This document shows, piece after piece, positions 1 through 11,265 of a DNA stretch of 64,000 nucleotides (within the stretch, counting starts at the first letter, position 1; each line of letters starts with the position of its first letter). The notes under the pieces are model-generated. The model did no database searches and was not told where the DNA came from. It saw nothing but the letters and a program-made list of their open reading frames with translations. Origin of the DNA: Corythucha ciliata (Eukaryota > Arthropoda > Insecta > Hemiptera > Tingidae). A program made the translations under genes and the position numbers. The stretch is taken from assembly GCA_038030265.1 (NCBI GenBank), contig CM075937.1:23684001-23748000 (forward strand). Direction: 5' to 3'.

Positions 1-1
1 C

Positions 2-292
2 CTTGATTTTTTTGATCGTATCTCAAGAAAGCTCCGGTTGGTCTATAGTCGTCAGTTGAACACCCCTCGTATACCCCCAGTACCAGCCCTTTCTAAGGTG
101 TTAAGAGGCGGTGGAAATTTGAGTTCTCCCGTGCCTTTTACCCCCCTTCAAAAACTCACCTTGCCCGATCCACCGGAGCATTCTCCACTAGAATACCTCG
201 CCCAGGTCAGCGATGACGAGGGAACAACTTTCAACAACGCCTTGTTTCTCAACATGTCTAAATCGAGATGCTCTTGGTCTTGTTGGTTTTGA
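2..292 (+). CDS. possible C-terminal exon, unknown protein (partial)
   Basis: An open frame runs in from the window edge and ends at TGA (290-292), giving about 96 residues. The peptide is proline- and leucine-rich with an acidic patch (DDEGTTF) and ends in SWSCWF. Base use is more balanced than in the AT-rich spacer that follows, as expected for an exon. I do not recognise a domain. No splice acceptor is visible inside the frame, so the exon would begin upstream of the window. There is no clear AATAAA close behind the stop. It could equally be a chance open frame; an ATG-initiated gene inside the window is not supported, because the frame has no early ATG. Confidence 0.35.
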   Translation, partial: LDFFDRISRKLRLVYSRQLNTPRIPPVPALSKVLRGGGNLSSPVPFTPLQKLTLPDPPEHSPLEYLAQVSDDEGTTFNNALFLNMSKSRCSWSCWF

Positions 293-1416
293 ATTAAACG
301 GGAATTTCCTCTTTTGAAAGCTTTGTTACTCTAGAATTTTGCTCATCGTAGAAAAATGTTTATATTGTGTGAAAATGAGGGGCGAATTTTTATTGGAAAA
401 ACTTATGATTTGGTTTTTGCATTTGTGACGATTTAACTATGAAAAAAATCATGTGGTGGATATCAGTTTTAGATTAATTTTTTTTTACTAAAGTGAAGTT
501 TTATTTACGAAGATGTATGGAGTTCAATTTGCAGGTAGTGGAGAAAAAGTGAAAGGAGCATAGTGATTGTGTGGCAGGGGGGTGATGTTTGAAGGGCCCA
601 CTCAGCGGCTGACAACAAACAAGGCTCTTGGACCATGGGATATTAATGCCCTAGATATCCTTTTTTCACCCCCTCACTCATTCTCTCTCGCTTTTGCCCT
701 TCTGGTGTTTGCCCTTCACGTTGCCCCCCTGCCCTTCTCAATAACAGATGTGCTCCTGAATAATTGATTCAAAGTGAATCAACTCCGTGCACCTCCACCC
801 CACCCCTCTCTTCACGATTCTGGTCTTCCTCATGAAAAGTATTCTTTTGCTCAGCTAAAAAAAAAAAAATGTTAATCAGCTCCGGTTACAAATTGCTTTG
901 CAACAATAAGAATGGGGAGGGCTAGTTCAACTTTCCCCATCACTCCCCCCCTCCATTCCACGCTCGCAAACTCGTCTACTGTTTCTTTCGCTGTTAGAGC
1001 ATACGGCCACAGTAATGAACTGCAGTTTTTATTGTGAAGGCGTGAATGGGTAGGTTAACTCCAGGGGGTAGAGGGGACGTGATGGATGAAAAAGTACTAT
1101 GGTGAGGGGAAGGGGGAGGCTAACGACTCGTCGTAAAGTTGATTTTTACAAATTGCCCTTATCGGAAGAGGAGTGAGAAGTTTCGAGAGAGAGAGTGAGT
1201 GGAATAAAGAAAACTGGTTGAAATGACGTATCCAGTTAATTCGAGTAACTTAACAAGAAAGTTGAGGGAATGATGGCTGAAAAGGGTTTGGGGGGGTTTT
1301 GTTTCTTAGTCATCAATTGAGTGATTTGAAACGTTAGAAGGAGAGTAAAATGGGAAAAGTAAGAGACAAGAAGACTCAGATGGCTATTTGAGTGGATATT
1401 TTCATATTTAGCCCCT
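293..1416. other. non-coding spacer
   Basis: No convincing exon. The stretch is AT-rich with C-rich and G-rich patches (for example around 665-740 and 1085-1115) and an A-run near 857-869. I see no RNA gene or transposon end. Confidence 0.5.
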
Positions 1417-1726
1417 GGACCACGAGGTGCGGAATTTTGTGGGAACCGTCAATTAGACAAATATCCAGAGATCGGAGATCACTACTTAAAATGGGGTGCT
1501 CTCTGGGCCGAGGTTGTTCGCGGTCACCAAGAAAAAGAACCCCAAACTTGTGATTTCGCAATTCGCCGAAATAAGGCAAGAAAGTGTACGTCGAGTAGTA
1601 GACGAGGGATGATTGGAGGGGGTCGAAGAACCATCACTGCAGTTCCCCCTTAAATACGTCGAGGCATCCGATCTCTGGATATTTGTCTAATTGACGGTTC
1701 CCACAAAATTCCGCACCTCGTGGTCC
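1417..1726. repeat. perfect 60-bp inverted repeat with 190-bp interior
   Basis: Bases 1417-1476 are the exact reverse complement of 1667-1726 as read by eye. The interior holds an 80-bp segment repeated at about 4650-4730 (opens with ggggtgctctctgg) and the right arm of a TTAA-type foldback element. Perfect arms imply recent formation or gene conversion. Downstream lie GGTCTC repeats and a 43-base A-run, so the whole 1.4-1.8 kb block is a composite repeat. Confidence 0.8.
1575..1653. mobile_element. solo right arm of TTAA-bounded foldback MITE
   Basis: The segment ends in gttcccccTTAA and shares the order of phrases ('aagaaagtgta', 'gagggatg', 'ggagggggtcga') with the right arms of the full elements at 4281-4646 and 27613-27830. 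Its left arm is missing. TTAA target sites and C/G-rich tips suggest a piggyBac-mobilised non-autonomous family; no transposase is present. Confidence 0.55.
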
Positions 1727-1771
1727 GCTATTTTCGAGACGAGCGGTCTCGGTCTCGGAATTAAAAGACTG

Positions 1772-1814
<43 letters not shown>
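1772..1814. repeat. 43-base A-run
   Basis: Uninterrupted adenines directly after a GAGACC-type repeat. It could be the tail of a retroposed sequence or simple slippage; no target-site duplication was found to support retroposition. Confidence 0.9.
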
Positions 1815-1816
<2 letters not shown>

Positions 1817-2179
1817 ATGGCTCATTTATGAACACAGAACATTTTAACAATGAAATGACCTTGTTTCATGCCGAGACGGCTATTGTGTTATGGGCCTCCG
1901 GGCTGTGGTGGATCCAAGGGGTGGACATATCCCCCCCAACGCACAAAATTACATAAAATAGTGGGAAAAAATTTACTTTTGAAACATTATCGTTGGGAAC
2001 ACGCACATTTCTTCTTCTCTCACGAATTATACATGATGGTTTTCGCACGATCAGGGAGGGAAGTGATACTTCCCCTTCGCCAGGTACCCCAACAGGGAAG
2101 TGGATTTTTACTTGAAAAGATGAGCTAGGTGAAAAAAGTATTTTTTTTTTTTTTTTCACTCACTAGTGAAGGAAAGTTA
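1815..2179. other. non-coding spacer ending in a 22-bp direct repeat
   Basis: No gene seen. Bases 2156-2177 (tcactcactagtgaaggaaa...) recur at 2485-2506 on the other side of the SINE. The repeat holds the palindrome ttcactcactagtgaa. It belongs to the sequence into which the SINE inserted. Confidence 0.5.
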
Positions 2180-2190
2180 GGCAGAATGCC

Positions 2191-2427
2191 GGCGCGCCTC
2201 GATGGTGTAATGGATACAATGCTCGCTTCACAACCCAGCGGGCCTGGGTTCGAATCCAGCCATTGCCCATTACACTATAAGGCTGCGGCGAGCTGTGACA
2301 CGGCACACCCGGCTTCGTGTGGGCGTTCCCGGCGATGTGCGTTCAACAAACCGCGCACCGACCGAAACGCCCGCGTAGTACGGGTGTGAAGTGCACAGTT
2401 AGATCTGGGTATGGCGTAGGAGCCCAA
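2191..2427 (+). mobile_element. tRNA-derived SINE
   Basis: The head reads like a tRNA: an A-box-like gatggtgtaatgg at about 2201-2213 and a B box ggttcgaatcc at 2248-2258, the spacing of a pol III type 2 promoter. A GC-rich tRNA-unrelated body follows, to about 2427. An 11-bp direct repeat, ggcagaatgcc, flanks it at 2180-2190 and 2428-2438 and is a good target-site duplication. There is no A-tail. A functional tRNA is unlikely, because the anticodon stem does not pair well and no acceptor stem forms. Confidence 0.75.
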
Positions 2428-2438
2428 GGCAGAATGCC

Positions 2439-4130
2439 AATAATTTCACATTTTCCCTCGCAAGCGAAGGAAACAGGAAGGTTTTCACTCACTAGTGAAG
2501 GAAAGTGAAAAAAAGTTCTGTATTCAATTAGCGTACCCTTGCGTCCGAACATTTGCAGGAAAGACAATTAAACCTGTTGGTCGTGCGAAAAATAATAATA
2601 GCTTTCACTCTGCTCGTTGTTTTTAGCTCACTCGGCCCCGCCTCGTGAGCCAAACACAATTCTCAGGTAAAACTCCACTTCCCTCACTTGTAGTGAAATA
2701 TACTATTATTTCACTTGTCTCGCGAAATATATCGTGCATAATTCAATTCACTTGCTCGTACTCATTTAGCCGACTTGGCTTTGCCTCGCCATCCAAACAA
2801 AGTACTCGCAAGTAAAATGGCACTTACGGGTCTCGTTATATGTAAGATACTAATTTTTTAAACAGCTGATTATTTTGAGCCTAGGGGATAAAACACTCAC
2901 TTTATCGCCGTGGCCCAAAAAATCAGCCCATGTTTTAATTAAAAAAATACTGTACACACCGCGTCAAAAAAGTGATTTTGGAGTCTCGATCAAATTTTCT
3001 TTTCAGCCTCCAAAAAATCGCTTTCTTGCCTAGGCGTATAATCTATGCTATGTAATTCCTATGATCATTCTTAAAGAAGTGTTTAATCAGATGTTCATCG
3101 TGCGTAAAGACCTACTTTACACACGCCGTGCACGATGAATGATGGGTGAAGGGTGAGTGGAACCGTAAAAATTATATCCCAAAAAGGTCAAAGTCAGTTG
3201 ATTATGTTTGTGAGTTGGTAGAAGACTTGAGGCAGGGAAGCCAGCTTTCATCTTACACGCTTCTTTTGTTTCTTCATTTTTATTTCTCTGAAATGAAGTT
3301 GTGTGGCAAATGGGAGACATTACGGAACAGTTAAATTAAATAATTATGAACGTAATTGGCTTTAAAAGGCTTTGAACGATCGAAGGTAAAAAAAGCGTAC
3401 GATCTTGAGGCGTATAATCGCACTACAAAATCTACCGATGATGGCACTCGACTTCGTCTCATGTCACAAACATCGTGCCTCGTTCGTTAAAAGCTCCTTC
3501 ATGCCTACGTATCGTAATAAAAAAAAGGGTTAGGGTTCTCGGGGGGCCGGGGAAATACAATGCAATCTATGGGTGCCCGCGCACTAGGCAGCAAAGATTT
3601 CCAGGCTGGGCAGCCACTAGAACAAGCCCAACTACACAGCAGCCAGGCTGCTTAGTGCAAAGGAACCCTAATTTTGCGTTTGAAACTTCCCTGGGCCGTT
3701 ATCATCAAACTCGACACCGCTTTCAATTTCCAGTCGAAGCATGAGAAGGAGGGTCTGATGTATGAGGGGGGGATTGTGCACCTCTGCCTCGTCGTGTCTG
3801 GGAAGCGAAGTCTCTTGCTTGAACTAAATGAGTTGGCATGTGCGAGATTTTGAGTTGATCTCGTTGAATTCCCAACTGATGTTCCACATTCACGTTCTCA
3901 GTGTGACGATTGTTTTAAAGGCACGATTCTATCTTGGGACAATTACAAAGCTCTTTGGTCATTAATCAGTAGTGTATCACTTATCTCGCTTCGTGCCACG
4001 AGCCACCAAAGAAGGAAAGCAAAGTATAAATTCATCTATCGTCATCATCTGTAATAATTGAGGCGAGAATAGGATCACTCGTCACTAATATCACACATAC
4101 TTTGAATTCGCGCCTTTAACTTTTCGAGAC
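2439..4130. other. non-coding, old repeats
   Basis: No gene seen. Two diverged copies of a roughly 70-bp segment, each starting near 'ttcact(c)tgctcgt' and ending 'gtaaaa', lie at about 2603-2680 and 2746-2820. A short hairpin (ctgattattttgagcc ... ggcccaaaaaatcag) spans about 2862-2932. The rest is unremarkable AT-rich sequence. Confidence 0.45.
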
Positions 4131-4270
4131 GAGACCGAGACTTTCGAGACCGAGACCGAGACGAGACCGACTTTTCATGATCGAGACCGAGACCGAGACC
4201 GAGACCAACCCCTCATGAGCGAGACCGAGACCGAGACCACTCAGGTCTCGTCTCGGTCTCGGTCTCGTGC
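4131..4270. repeat. GAGACC hexamer satellite with inverted tail
   Basis: Repeated cgagaccgagacc on the + strand for about 110 bp, then the reverse complement (ggtctcgtctcgg) over the last 25 bp, so the transcript could fold into a hairpin. A short piece of the same motif is at 1738-1760. Confidence 0.85.
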
Positions 4271-4280
4271 ATCACTAATT

Positions 4281-4646
4281 TTAAGGGAGAGTTGCACGGG
4301 TGACTCCCGCCATCCCTCATCCAATTCTCGTCATACACTTTCTCGCCTTATTTCTGCACTAATCCTGGTTTTTAAAGACTCGTTTTAATCTTCAGGAAAT
4401 TCCGCTTAATATGCAGAAGTATTCCTTTTTTCAAATAAGTCGAAGGAAGAGCGTGAAATTTCAAGGCAAATTTAAAAGTAACTTCTGGAGTGAAATGTGA
4501 AAAAGTGATACTACCTCATATGCGGAATTTCCTGAAGATTAAAACGAGTCCTTAGACACCAGGATTAGTGCAGAAGTAAGGCGAGAAAGTGTATGCAGAG
4601 AATTGGATGAGGGATGGCTGGAATCACCCGTGCATTTCTCCCTTAA
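4281..4646. mobile_element. TTAA-flanked foldback MITE (piggyBac-like)
   Basis: The element is bounded by TTAA (4281-4284 and 4643-4646). Its arms of about 125 bp are near-perfect inverted repeats (left tip gggagagttgcacggg, right tip the complement with few changes), with a central spacer of about 110 bp. No open frame. Related to the elements at 27613-27830 and 44937-45339. TTAA duplication is the hallmark of the piggyBac superfamily; assignment rests on target site and structure only. Confidence 0.8.
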
Positions 4647-4649
4647 AAC

Positions 4650-4730
4650 GGGGTGCTCTCTGGACCGGGGTTGTTCGCGGTAACCAAGAAAAAGAACCCG
4701 AAACTTGCGATTTCGCAATTCGCCGTCAGG
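4650..4730. repeat. 80-bp dispersed repeat (second copy)
   Basis: Same orientation and about 90% like 1492-1570 (ggggtgctctctgg ... gatttcgcaattcgcc). In both places it abuts a TTAA foldback element, so it may be a piece of an older host element. Confidence 0.7.
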
Positions 4731-4979
4731 GAAATACGATTGACAGAATTTGGGCGTTTTTGGGGCCGGCTATCACTGGGTTCTGCCGTCGCAAAACAAG
4801 CCTCCAAAGTTGCGATTTCGCTGAAATTAAACCAGAAACTGTCAATCACTCATACTGCTTAGGGCCCGAAATTGCAAACTCACAAATATTCAACTCTATA
4901 GATGTAGGAACTACACGCCATTTGTCAGCTTATGGGATCAGTTGGGACATGCTTGTCAAGTGCGCTCACTAAAAAAAAA

Positions 4980-5660
4980 ACGCCCAGAAATATACAATTT
5001 CCCAAAAACCCAGTGCAGAAATATGCAATTTCATGTAAGTAAAGACCTGAAAATTCAGATTTCGTGAATATTTAGCTCCAACATTTTGTGATTTTGTGGC
5101 TATTTGTCAGACTTACTAGGGGGCGCTGTCGTGGCCGCTAGGTCCGGTTCCGCGGTCACCGAAAAAATCCCCGAAACTTGCAATTGCGAGAAAAAAATAG
5201 ACCATCATAGACATGCAATTTTGTGAGGGGAAAAATACCAGAAACAATAAACGAATCTTGCAGTTTCGTAGCTTTTTAGCTCAGATTGATGTAATTTTAT
5301 GGCTATATTTGCCAGGCTTTGTGTGCTGTTGGAGCCTGTTGACCTGGAATCCGCAACCTCTGAAAAAAGGCCTCGGAACTTGCAATTTCGCAAAAATAAA
5401 TTCTAGACTTGTGAAAAAGCTCTAATTCGTTACAAAACGTAAAAAATATCGGAAATTCGCGGCTAAAACTGATGAAAATGGGAAATTCGCGGCTAATAGA
5501 GAAAAATCTCCAGTCCACGGCTAAACATTGAGAACGGGCGCCGCGGCCGTAGAAGCGAAAATTTGTGGCTGAAATGAAGAAAAAGCGCTAATTAAAATAA
5601 AAAGAAATCGCTAATTCGCCGCTAAATAAATTAGAAAAATCGCTCGGTTAAAAGTGATAA
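4980..5660. repeat. degenerate short-period array A
   Basis: Loosely repeated phrases of about 25-35 bp: 'gaaatatgcaatttc', 'gaaacttgcaattgcg', 'ggaaattcgcggctaa', 'cgctaattcgccgctaa'. No two units are identical and no frame stays open. The same phrases, in the opposite orientation, make up 22410-22860. Confidence 0.55.
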
Positions 5661-5935
5661 ACATGTTCATTCACAATTATATTCAAGATAAAACCGTATT
5701 GTCCAGTAGATATGTACCTACATTGTACCTGGAAGAAATTGCGAAGTTATTGAAACTTTTACTGGTTGTTCGAGGATGCTGTGGGACGACCCTGTCAAGT
5801 TTTTTCAATTCGAGGACTCTGTGCCTAACTTGGGGAGGGCAAAAAACCTCAAAATTTTCGCATTTTGTTTGGGTTTCCCCTCATAACTTCTAAACTAAGC
5901 GGTTCTCTACCAAAATGTTCATTTTTAATGTTTTA
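5661..5935. other. non-coding spacer
   Basis: No exon or repeat recognised. A 79-codon frame here has no domain and no splice context. Confidence 0.4.
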
Positions 5936-6202
5936 GAGTGGTGTCAAACTCAAATTCTCGGCGGGCCATTACTTGGAAATTGTAGGGAATTAGGTACTCG
6001 AGTATAAGGAAGTTTACTAATTAAATAATGAATTTTCAGGACATTTTTTGTTTTGTTTCCTGCAGAGCGACCTATATGTCTTGTGCACTCCCATAGTTGT
6101 TTAGTAAAATTTTCTCAGCCTCTTTAAATTTTGGGGGCTACGGGTCACCTATGTATGGACTTATGGAGTGTACAGTATTCAAGAAGCGGTTATCGAGATA
6201 GT

Positions 6203-7154
6203 GGGCCATCACGATACAATTTTACAGGCAACGAGAAATCTCTTCAAAAACATATGGTCTTAGCCTATTGGCGATTGTAGCTAAGGGATACGATGTCTGG
6301 CGGCGTTTCAGAGAAACATTGAGTCCGGTACTCCATGTGATTTGTTGTTGTCGTTTGACAACAAACTAGAACAAAGGTTTTATACAATGAGGAAGTTCAT
6401 GTATCAAAAATGTTGATCAGTGACACTTTTTTACTGTGAACTACGGCTAAATAATCCGACGGTGACGAGGAGGCCTCGATATTGTACCATTGGCATCACC
6501 GAATCAAGAAAACAAGACGGTTATGCGGGTGCGCAGTACACCCGTACAGAAACTTTCACTGTCGGCTATTTGTTGGAGCAGGAAAACTCGAAAACACCGA
6601 TTCAAAAAAGTTTTCGACCATTTTTCTGAACCTGTGCCGTTCTCTGAGCACTAAAACAAAACGGTGAACTGGCGAGTACCAATGAAGATATGATATGGAT
6701 GTAGTGGGATTTCTCTCAAGGGTGAAGTGAATCCAGAGAAAACTGTGTGCTGTGGTTTCTCTTCCCATTGTAACCGAGACACAACATTGTCATTTCATTG
6801 TTTCCCAAAAATTGAGGGTTCAACAGAGTCAACTATCAATTAGCCCAGTGTTGGGAGAAAGTCGACCGCTTGCTTGAAGTTCGAGTATAAGTGTATCAGA
6901 GACCATGTTCTTCTGTTCTCGTCACTTTAGGCCAACTGACTACTTTTTTCCCTTTGTGTTACGGACGTTGACCACGAAAAAACACTTTTAAAAAACACAA
7001 GACTTGTTATCATTTAAAATATGTAGGGAGTACCGGTTTCATTATCACACGACACTAGCGCCGCTTGTGATAGCTACAATCGCCAATAGGATCTCATGAT
7101 TTTGAAGAGATTGCTCGCGATATTGCATGGAAAATTGTTTCATGTGAATGGGGC
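6203..7154. mobile_element. 0.95-kb element with 140-bp inverted ends
   Basis: The left arm (about 6203-6345) and right arm (about 7025-7154) are inverted copies. Shared phrases in order are 'ggccat/atgg', 'gaagagatt', 'tagctacaatcgccaat', 'gcgccgc', 'ggagtaccgg'. Between the arms there is no transposase. Probably a non-autonomous DNA transposon nested in the hAT-like composite. Confidence 0.7.
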
Positions 7155-7155
7155 T

Positions 7156-7299
7156 TTAAGGCCCGTTCACAAGCTCTATGTTTACGTTCTGTGGAGTCTG
7201 TGCAACCAAACAAATTTATTCCCTCGAAAAATGAAGCATTATTATAGGTTGCATAGACACCACACAACGAAAACATAGAGCTTCTGAACGGGCCTTTAA
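7156..7299. mobile_element. 144-bp palindromic MITE
   Basis: Bounded by TTAA on both sides with tips ggcccgttcacaagctc / gagcttctgaacgggcc. The arms nearly meet, so the whole element is one hairpin. An immediately adjacent diverged second copy occupies about 7300-7440 and a third lies at 52936-53085. Confidence 0.75.
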
Positions 7300-7445
7300 C
7301 CCTCACTCACAAACCATGTGTTATGCCTCTGTGGATTTTATGCATCATATCAAAACGCTTCATTTTTCGAAGGAATAAATTTGTTTGGTTGAGTAGACTC
7401 CACAGAACGCATACATAGAGCTTTTGAACACACTTTGGAGCAGGA
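7300..7445. mobile_element. second, diverged copy of the 144-bp MITE
   Basis: Shares 'tctgtggattttatgca', 'ttcgaaggaataaatttg' and 'gactccacagaacg' with the neighbour. The left tip has decayed (ccctcactcacaaacc). Confidence 0.6.
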
Positions 7446-7904
7446 GAGCTTATAAGGATGAGCAAGAGAAGAGGTGAGGACTCGCCCTTTTTCACAATTT
7501 TTTCAAATTAATTTTGTAGTTACCAGCAACTATCGACAGCCGGTTCCAAAAAATAAATAAATAAAAATACCCAGGGGTGCTCGCGGGCCACATGCGGCCC
7601 GCGGGCCGCAAGTTTGACACCCCTGGAACATTAAATTTGCTACGATTTTGTTGAATTACGTTTTTGCTCAAACACAGTATTAACCGATACACAGGCGATC
7701 AAAGTTGGATGAATTTTCTCAAAATGACATAAAAATGCATAAAACGAAGGTTCTGGCCCCGAACTATCATAATTTCATCTGTATTATGGTAATCGCTGTT
7801 CAAAATGGATTATGTTGATGTGCTGAAACACTGGCGAGAGGGGGGTCCGCTGACAAAACGTACCTACCTATATTTTTGTAATATAGTACGGTGTAATTAG
7901 ACCT

Positions 7905-9557
7905 CCCTAGTAGCAAGCCCATATTTCTGAAATATGTTAGAAACATAACAACGTGTCTAATGCAATCATTGCAAGTGAAAGTTATCTGAAATATTTCAAA
8001 CACCGATAATTTGAAATATTTCAGAAATTATCTTTCTGACACATTTCCAACACAACTGACCAACATATTTCAAAAACTCTTGTCCAAAACGTATTGAACA
8101 CGTGGAAATTTGTGTTTTGAACACAATGGGACTCTCGTGGCGGCTGTATCGTTTCAAACACATGTCAAACTCATTGAGCTGAACATATTTTTGAGAAATA
8201 AAAAAGTGTTATGAGGAGTATTTCAAACACGTGACAGAAAAGGTGTTATATTGGCTGCGGTTTCATGGATTTTGCAGTGTTCTGGAAAGCTTTCCAACAC
8301 GTTTTCAACATTATGTGATGACATATTTTCGACATGAAGAACTTCGGCTTCACTTGTCAGATCGAGTTTAATAGCTCACTCAAAACTCAAATAAATTATT
8401 ATAAATCCGGTTACCATATTGAGGAACGTACATAAGTTGTTTTGTGCATTTCATTTTTTCCTGAAAGTTAAAATGAGTTCAAATCGGTTCAAATTCCCAT
8501 GAATATTTAGTCCCAAGCCCTCACGCTGTGGAAATTGAAAGCATCAGCCGTCTAATCTACCTCGTCTTGTTGGAGACACATGATGATGACTGACGCTAAA
8601 GAACGAAATTATGGTTCAAGCGGTTTCAACACGTCTAGGCTGCCCAATTTGATTGTTGGTAAGGTGTAAGAAAACGATATTATGGCGTCCTTCTTATTGA
8701 GTTAATTTACAGATTTTGCAACACAAATGTTTGTCGGCAAAGAGAAAAGGAATAATTAATTGACGTTTCAAAAGCGTGTCTTTCTCAGGTTGGGAATAAC
8801 ATAGGGTTTTATTGCTAAACCTGAAGCAAAGAAGCTGCAAAATGCTGATGCGTGTAGAGGCATGGACAAGACTTATTTTGGGTTCTAACTTCATTAGAAT
8901 TTCTTTTTAATAACTACTTTGTGGTTTAATATACGATGTCTATTTATTCTAATTAAATTTGATTCCTATGAAGCGTCAAACGCACGCGTCAGTGACTATG
9001 GAGTTAGAGCACTAAGGGCGCTTTCACACTTGAGATTCTGGTAACCGATTTCCGTACCGAGGATACTAAAAATTCTATACGGCAAACGCGCTCATTCACA
9101 CTTAAGATTCCGGAATCGGATACTAAAAGTATGCTTTTCCGGAATCTAAGTGTGAAGGAGCGCCTTGACTGTAGTGTATTTTTAATTTTTTAGTATACTC
9201 GATACGGAAATCGGATACCGGAATCTCAAGTGTGAAAACGGTCTTACTCTAACTCCGATAGCCGATGAACGCGAGCATCTGATGCTTTCATTCGATAGAT
9301 GACTGACATCAGTATGAAATATGACTAACACGTGTTAGTGTCGTGGATGAGAACACATTTTCAACATGAATCTGTAATGATATTGACAACATTACAACGT
9401 CATGATGAAAATATGTCATAACATAATGTCAAACACGTGTTGAAAAACTGTCCGAAACAGTGCGAAATCCATGAAAAAGCGGCCAATAACACCTTTTCTG
9501 TCATGTGTTGGAAATATAACTAGAAATATTTCAAACATATTTCATTGCTATCTAGGG
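7905..9557. mobile_element. 1.65-kb element with long inverted arms
   Basis: The termini are CCCTAG-TAGCAA (7905 on) and its complement TTGCTAtCTAGGG (to 9557). Matching inverted blocks include 'acagaaaaggtgttat', 'tttcatggattt', 'acacgttttcaacattatg' and 'gacatattttc', at about 8225-8345 and 9395-9520. The interior holds a nested MITE and no coding frame. The repeated phrase 'gaaatatttcaaacac' dominates the arms. Class unknown; probably a non-autonomous DNA transposon. Confidence 0.65.
9005..9247. mobile_element. nested MITE, tips gggcgctttcacac
   Basis: Left tip gggcgctttcacacttgag at about 9016 and the complement ctcaagtgtgaaaacggtc near 9225-9243, with matching inner phrases 'accgatttccgta' / 'tacggaaatcgg'. 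Two inner inverted copies of the tip (9096-9162) make it a double hairpin. The inverted similarity continues outward into 'ggagttagagcac', so the nested boundaries are approximate. Confidence 0.65.
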
Positions 9558-11265
9558 AAAGTCCAACATCCAAAGTAAAAGTTTAATTCCAACGCCAAAT
9601 TGTTCTTTACAACCCACATTTTGATTGGTGAAAAGTCCCAACGTTTTGGGCTACGGGAATGAGCGGGAGAGGAGAATAAGTTAATAAATTATGGTTTCAT
9701 TTTCGTGTGTCTGAAATATGTCGAAATTTATGAGGTTTAGCGTGAAACTGACGATTTTCGAAAATTGTCTCCGTCAAATTGCCAACAAAACTGGATCAGA
9801 ACATAATCTTCTAAAGTAACCGGTTCATGAGTAACAAAGGTTGCATAGTCCAGTCAAGGAACGTATTCTATAGGCTGCAATAATTCATAAATAATTTTTC
9901 TCTTCGGGAATGTGTTCGGAGGTATCTAGGGGTCATCTCACTAAATTTCCCCGTGTTTTCAAGTAGAGCGTGACTCTGGGGAGGGCGAAATGTGCAACCA
10001 TTTTCGGTTTTTCACCAATATCTAGAAAACTACTAGCGTTAGCGCCTAGACGCCGAAATGACAAAAACAATGTACTCATAATTTGAGATAAAATCGTCTC
10101 TATTCATCTTTTTATTAGCTTAGCGGTTACCGATATATGCTCAGTGGAATTTTGGGATAAAACTGTTGCATGACAAAAGTATGAAAATCGGTTGTACTAG
10201 AGGGGGAAATAATTACATTCGATTTTGGTCTCGGCTGATGCTTTCTTCGTGTCAAGACGTTACTTATCAAGCAATATCATTGGTATCAACCTCGAACTGC
10301 ACCATCTGTCGCCTTTCAAACATAAAAAAAATTGTACGCATTTTTCGAACGCCACTCCTTCCGGTTGACTGCGTCTAAAGGGATCGCCAAACATTGGGTT
10401 TACTCGTCAATTTGTCTACTTTCGTAATCTTTGCTCAAAATGTAAGATAAATAAGGGACAATTTTGAGAATAGTGGCGTAGACTACGAAAAAAACGAAGT
10501 ATTTGGATTTTGTTTTGCGGTATTTCAGGGCGTAACTGTTAAAAGCTCCAATATTTCGACAAAGTGAATGGTATGAAGCAAATAGGCAATAAAATGAGCT
10601 TTCCTCTGGCTACTTCATGTCTTACTTTTCGTTCTCGATTCGGCAGGAAGGACCTAGAAGGTTGAGTTAGCCGAGGTGGGTGAAGCACAATTTCAACATT
10701 TTATTCAGCTTTCTCGATCCCAAAGTTGCTCGAGCATAACAATCCAATCGCAGATGAGTGTTGCAAAGGGAATCCACTCCGATCAACTGGGTCTTTATCA
10801 ACTGGGGTCAGCTGCAACATCTTATTTTAAATACGTATTAATCCGTTGAATTAGGAATTAGGTATAGAGGGAGTTGGGGAGCAGAATTTAATTGATCGCC
10901 GAAATTTATTCATTCAGGCTGGAACATGAACATACTAAAAGTCCTAATGCCTAGGACATGTGCTAACGTCTGGAGAGGTCGCCTTTTTCTTAATTTTCGT
11001 TCATAACTCGAGAACCATACGTCGCAAGGCAAACACTTTAAAATACAAATAGAAAGCTCATAAAATTCCATAGCACTTTGGTTATTATGCTCTTTGCCGA
11101 TATTCCTATCCGTTTCCGAGATATAGGCCCCGGAATTCCAGTATTTTCCAAAAATTGGCTTTTCACACCATCCGAAAAACTCATCCGAGAAACTTGGATA
11201 GAAAATTAAACTCAGTCTAGGATGTGTTATCATACGCCAGGTTATCAGACCAATATCTAGAAAAC
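9558..11265. other. non-coding; diverged repeat phrases
   Basis: No exon. 'ccaatatctagaaaactactagc' type phrases occur near 10014-10038 and again near 11250-11275, and 'cgagaaccatacg ... aaagctcataaaattcc' near 11008-11075 has the feel of an old interspersed repeat. Open frames here are short and without domains. Confidence 0.4.

Larger units (their letters stand above)
5936..7627. mobile_element. hAT-like composite, termini only
   Basis: The left edge reads gagtggtgtcaaactc with 'ggcgggcc' 20 bp in. The right edge, on the other strand, reads caggggtgtcaaactt with 'gcggcccgcgggcc'. This style of CAGNGGTGTCAAACT terminus is typical of hAT-superfamily transposons. The interior is non-coding and filled by a second inverted-repeat element (6203-7154) and small MITEs. 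No 8-bp target duplication could be made out, so the two ends may not belong together. Confidence 0.5.

Noticed and set aside
2197..2270. Functional tRNA gene at the SINE head
   Set aside because: A and B boxes are present, but acceptor and anticodon stems do not pair; the body and target duplication fit a SINE better.
4589..4972. 127-codon open frame over the MITE edge and repeat
   Set aside because: It spans a MITE arm and a dispersed repeat; the frame is a by-product of these.
10910..11233. 107-codon minus-strand frame as a gene
   Set aside because: It lies in a worn interspersed repeat and shows no domain.
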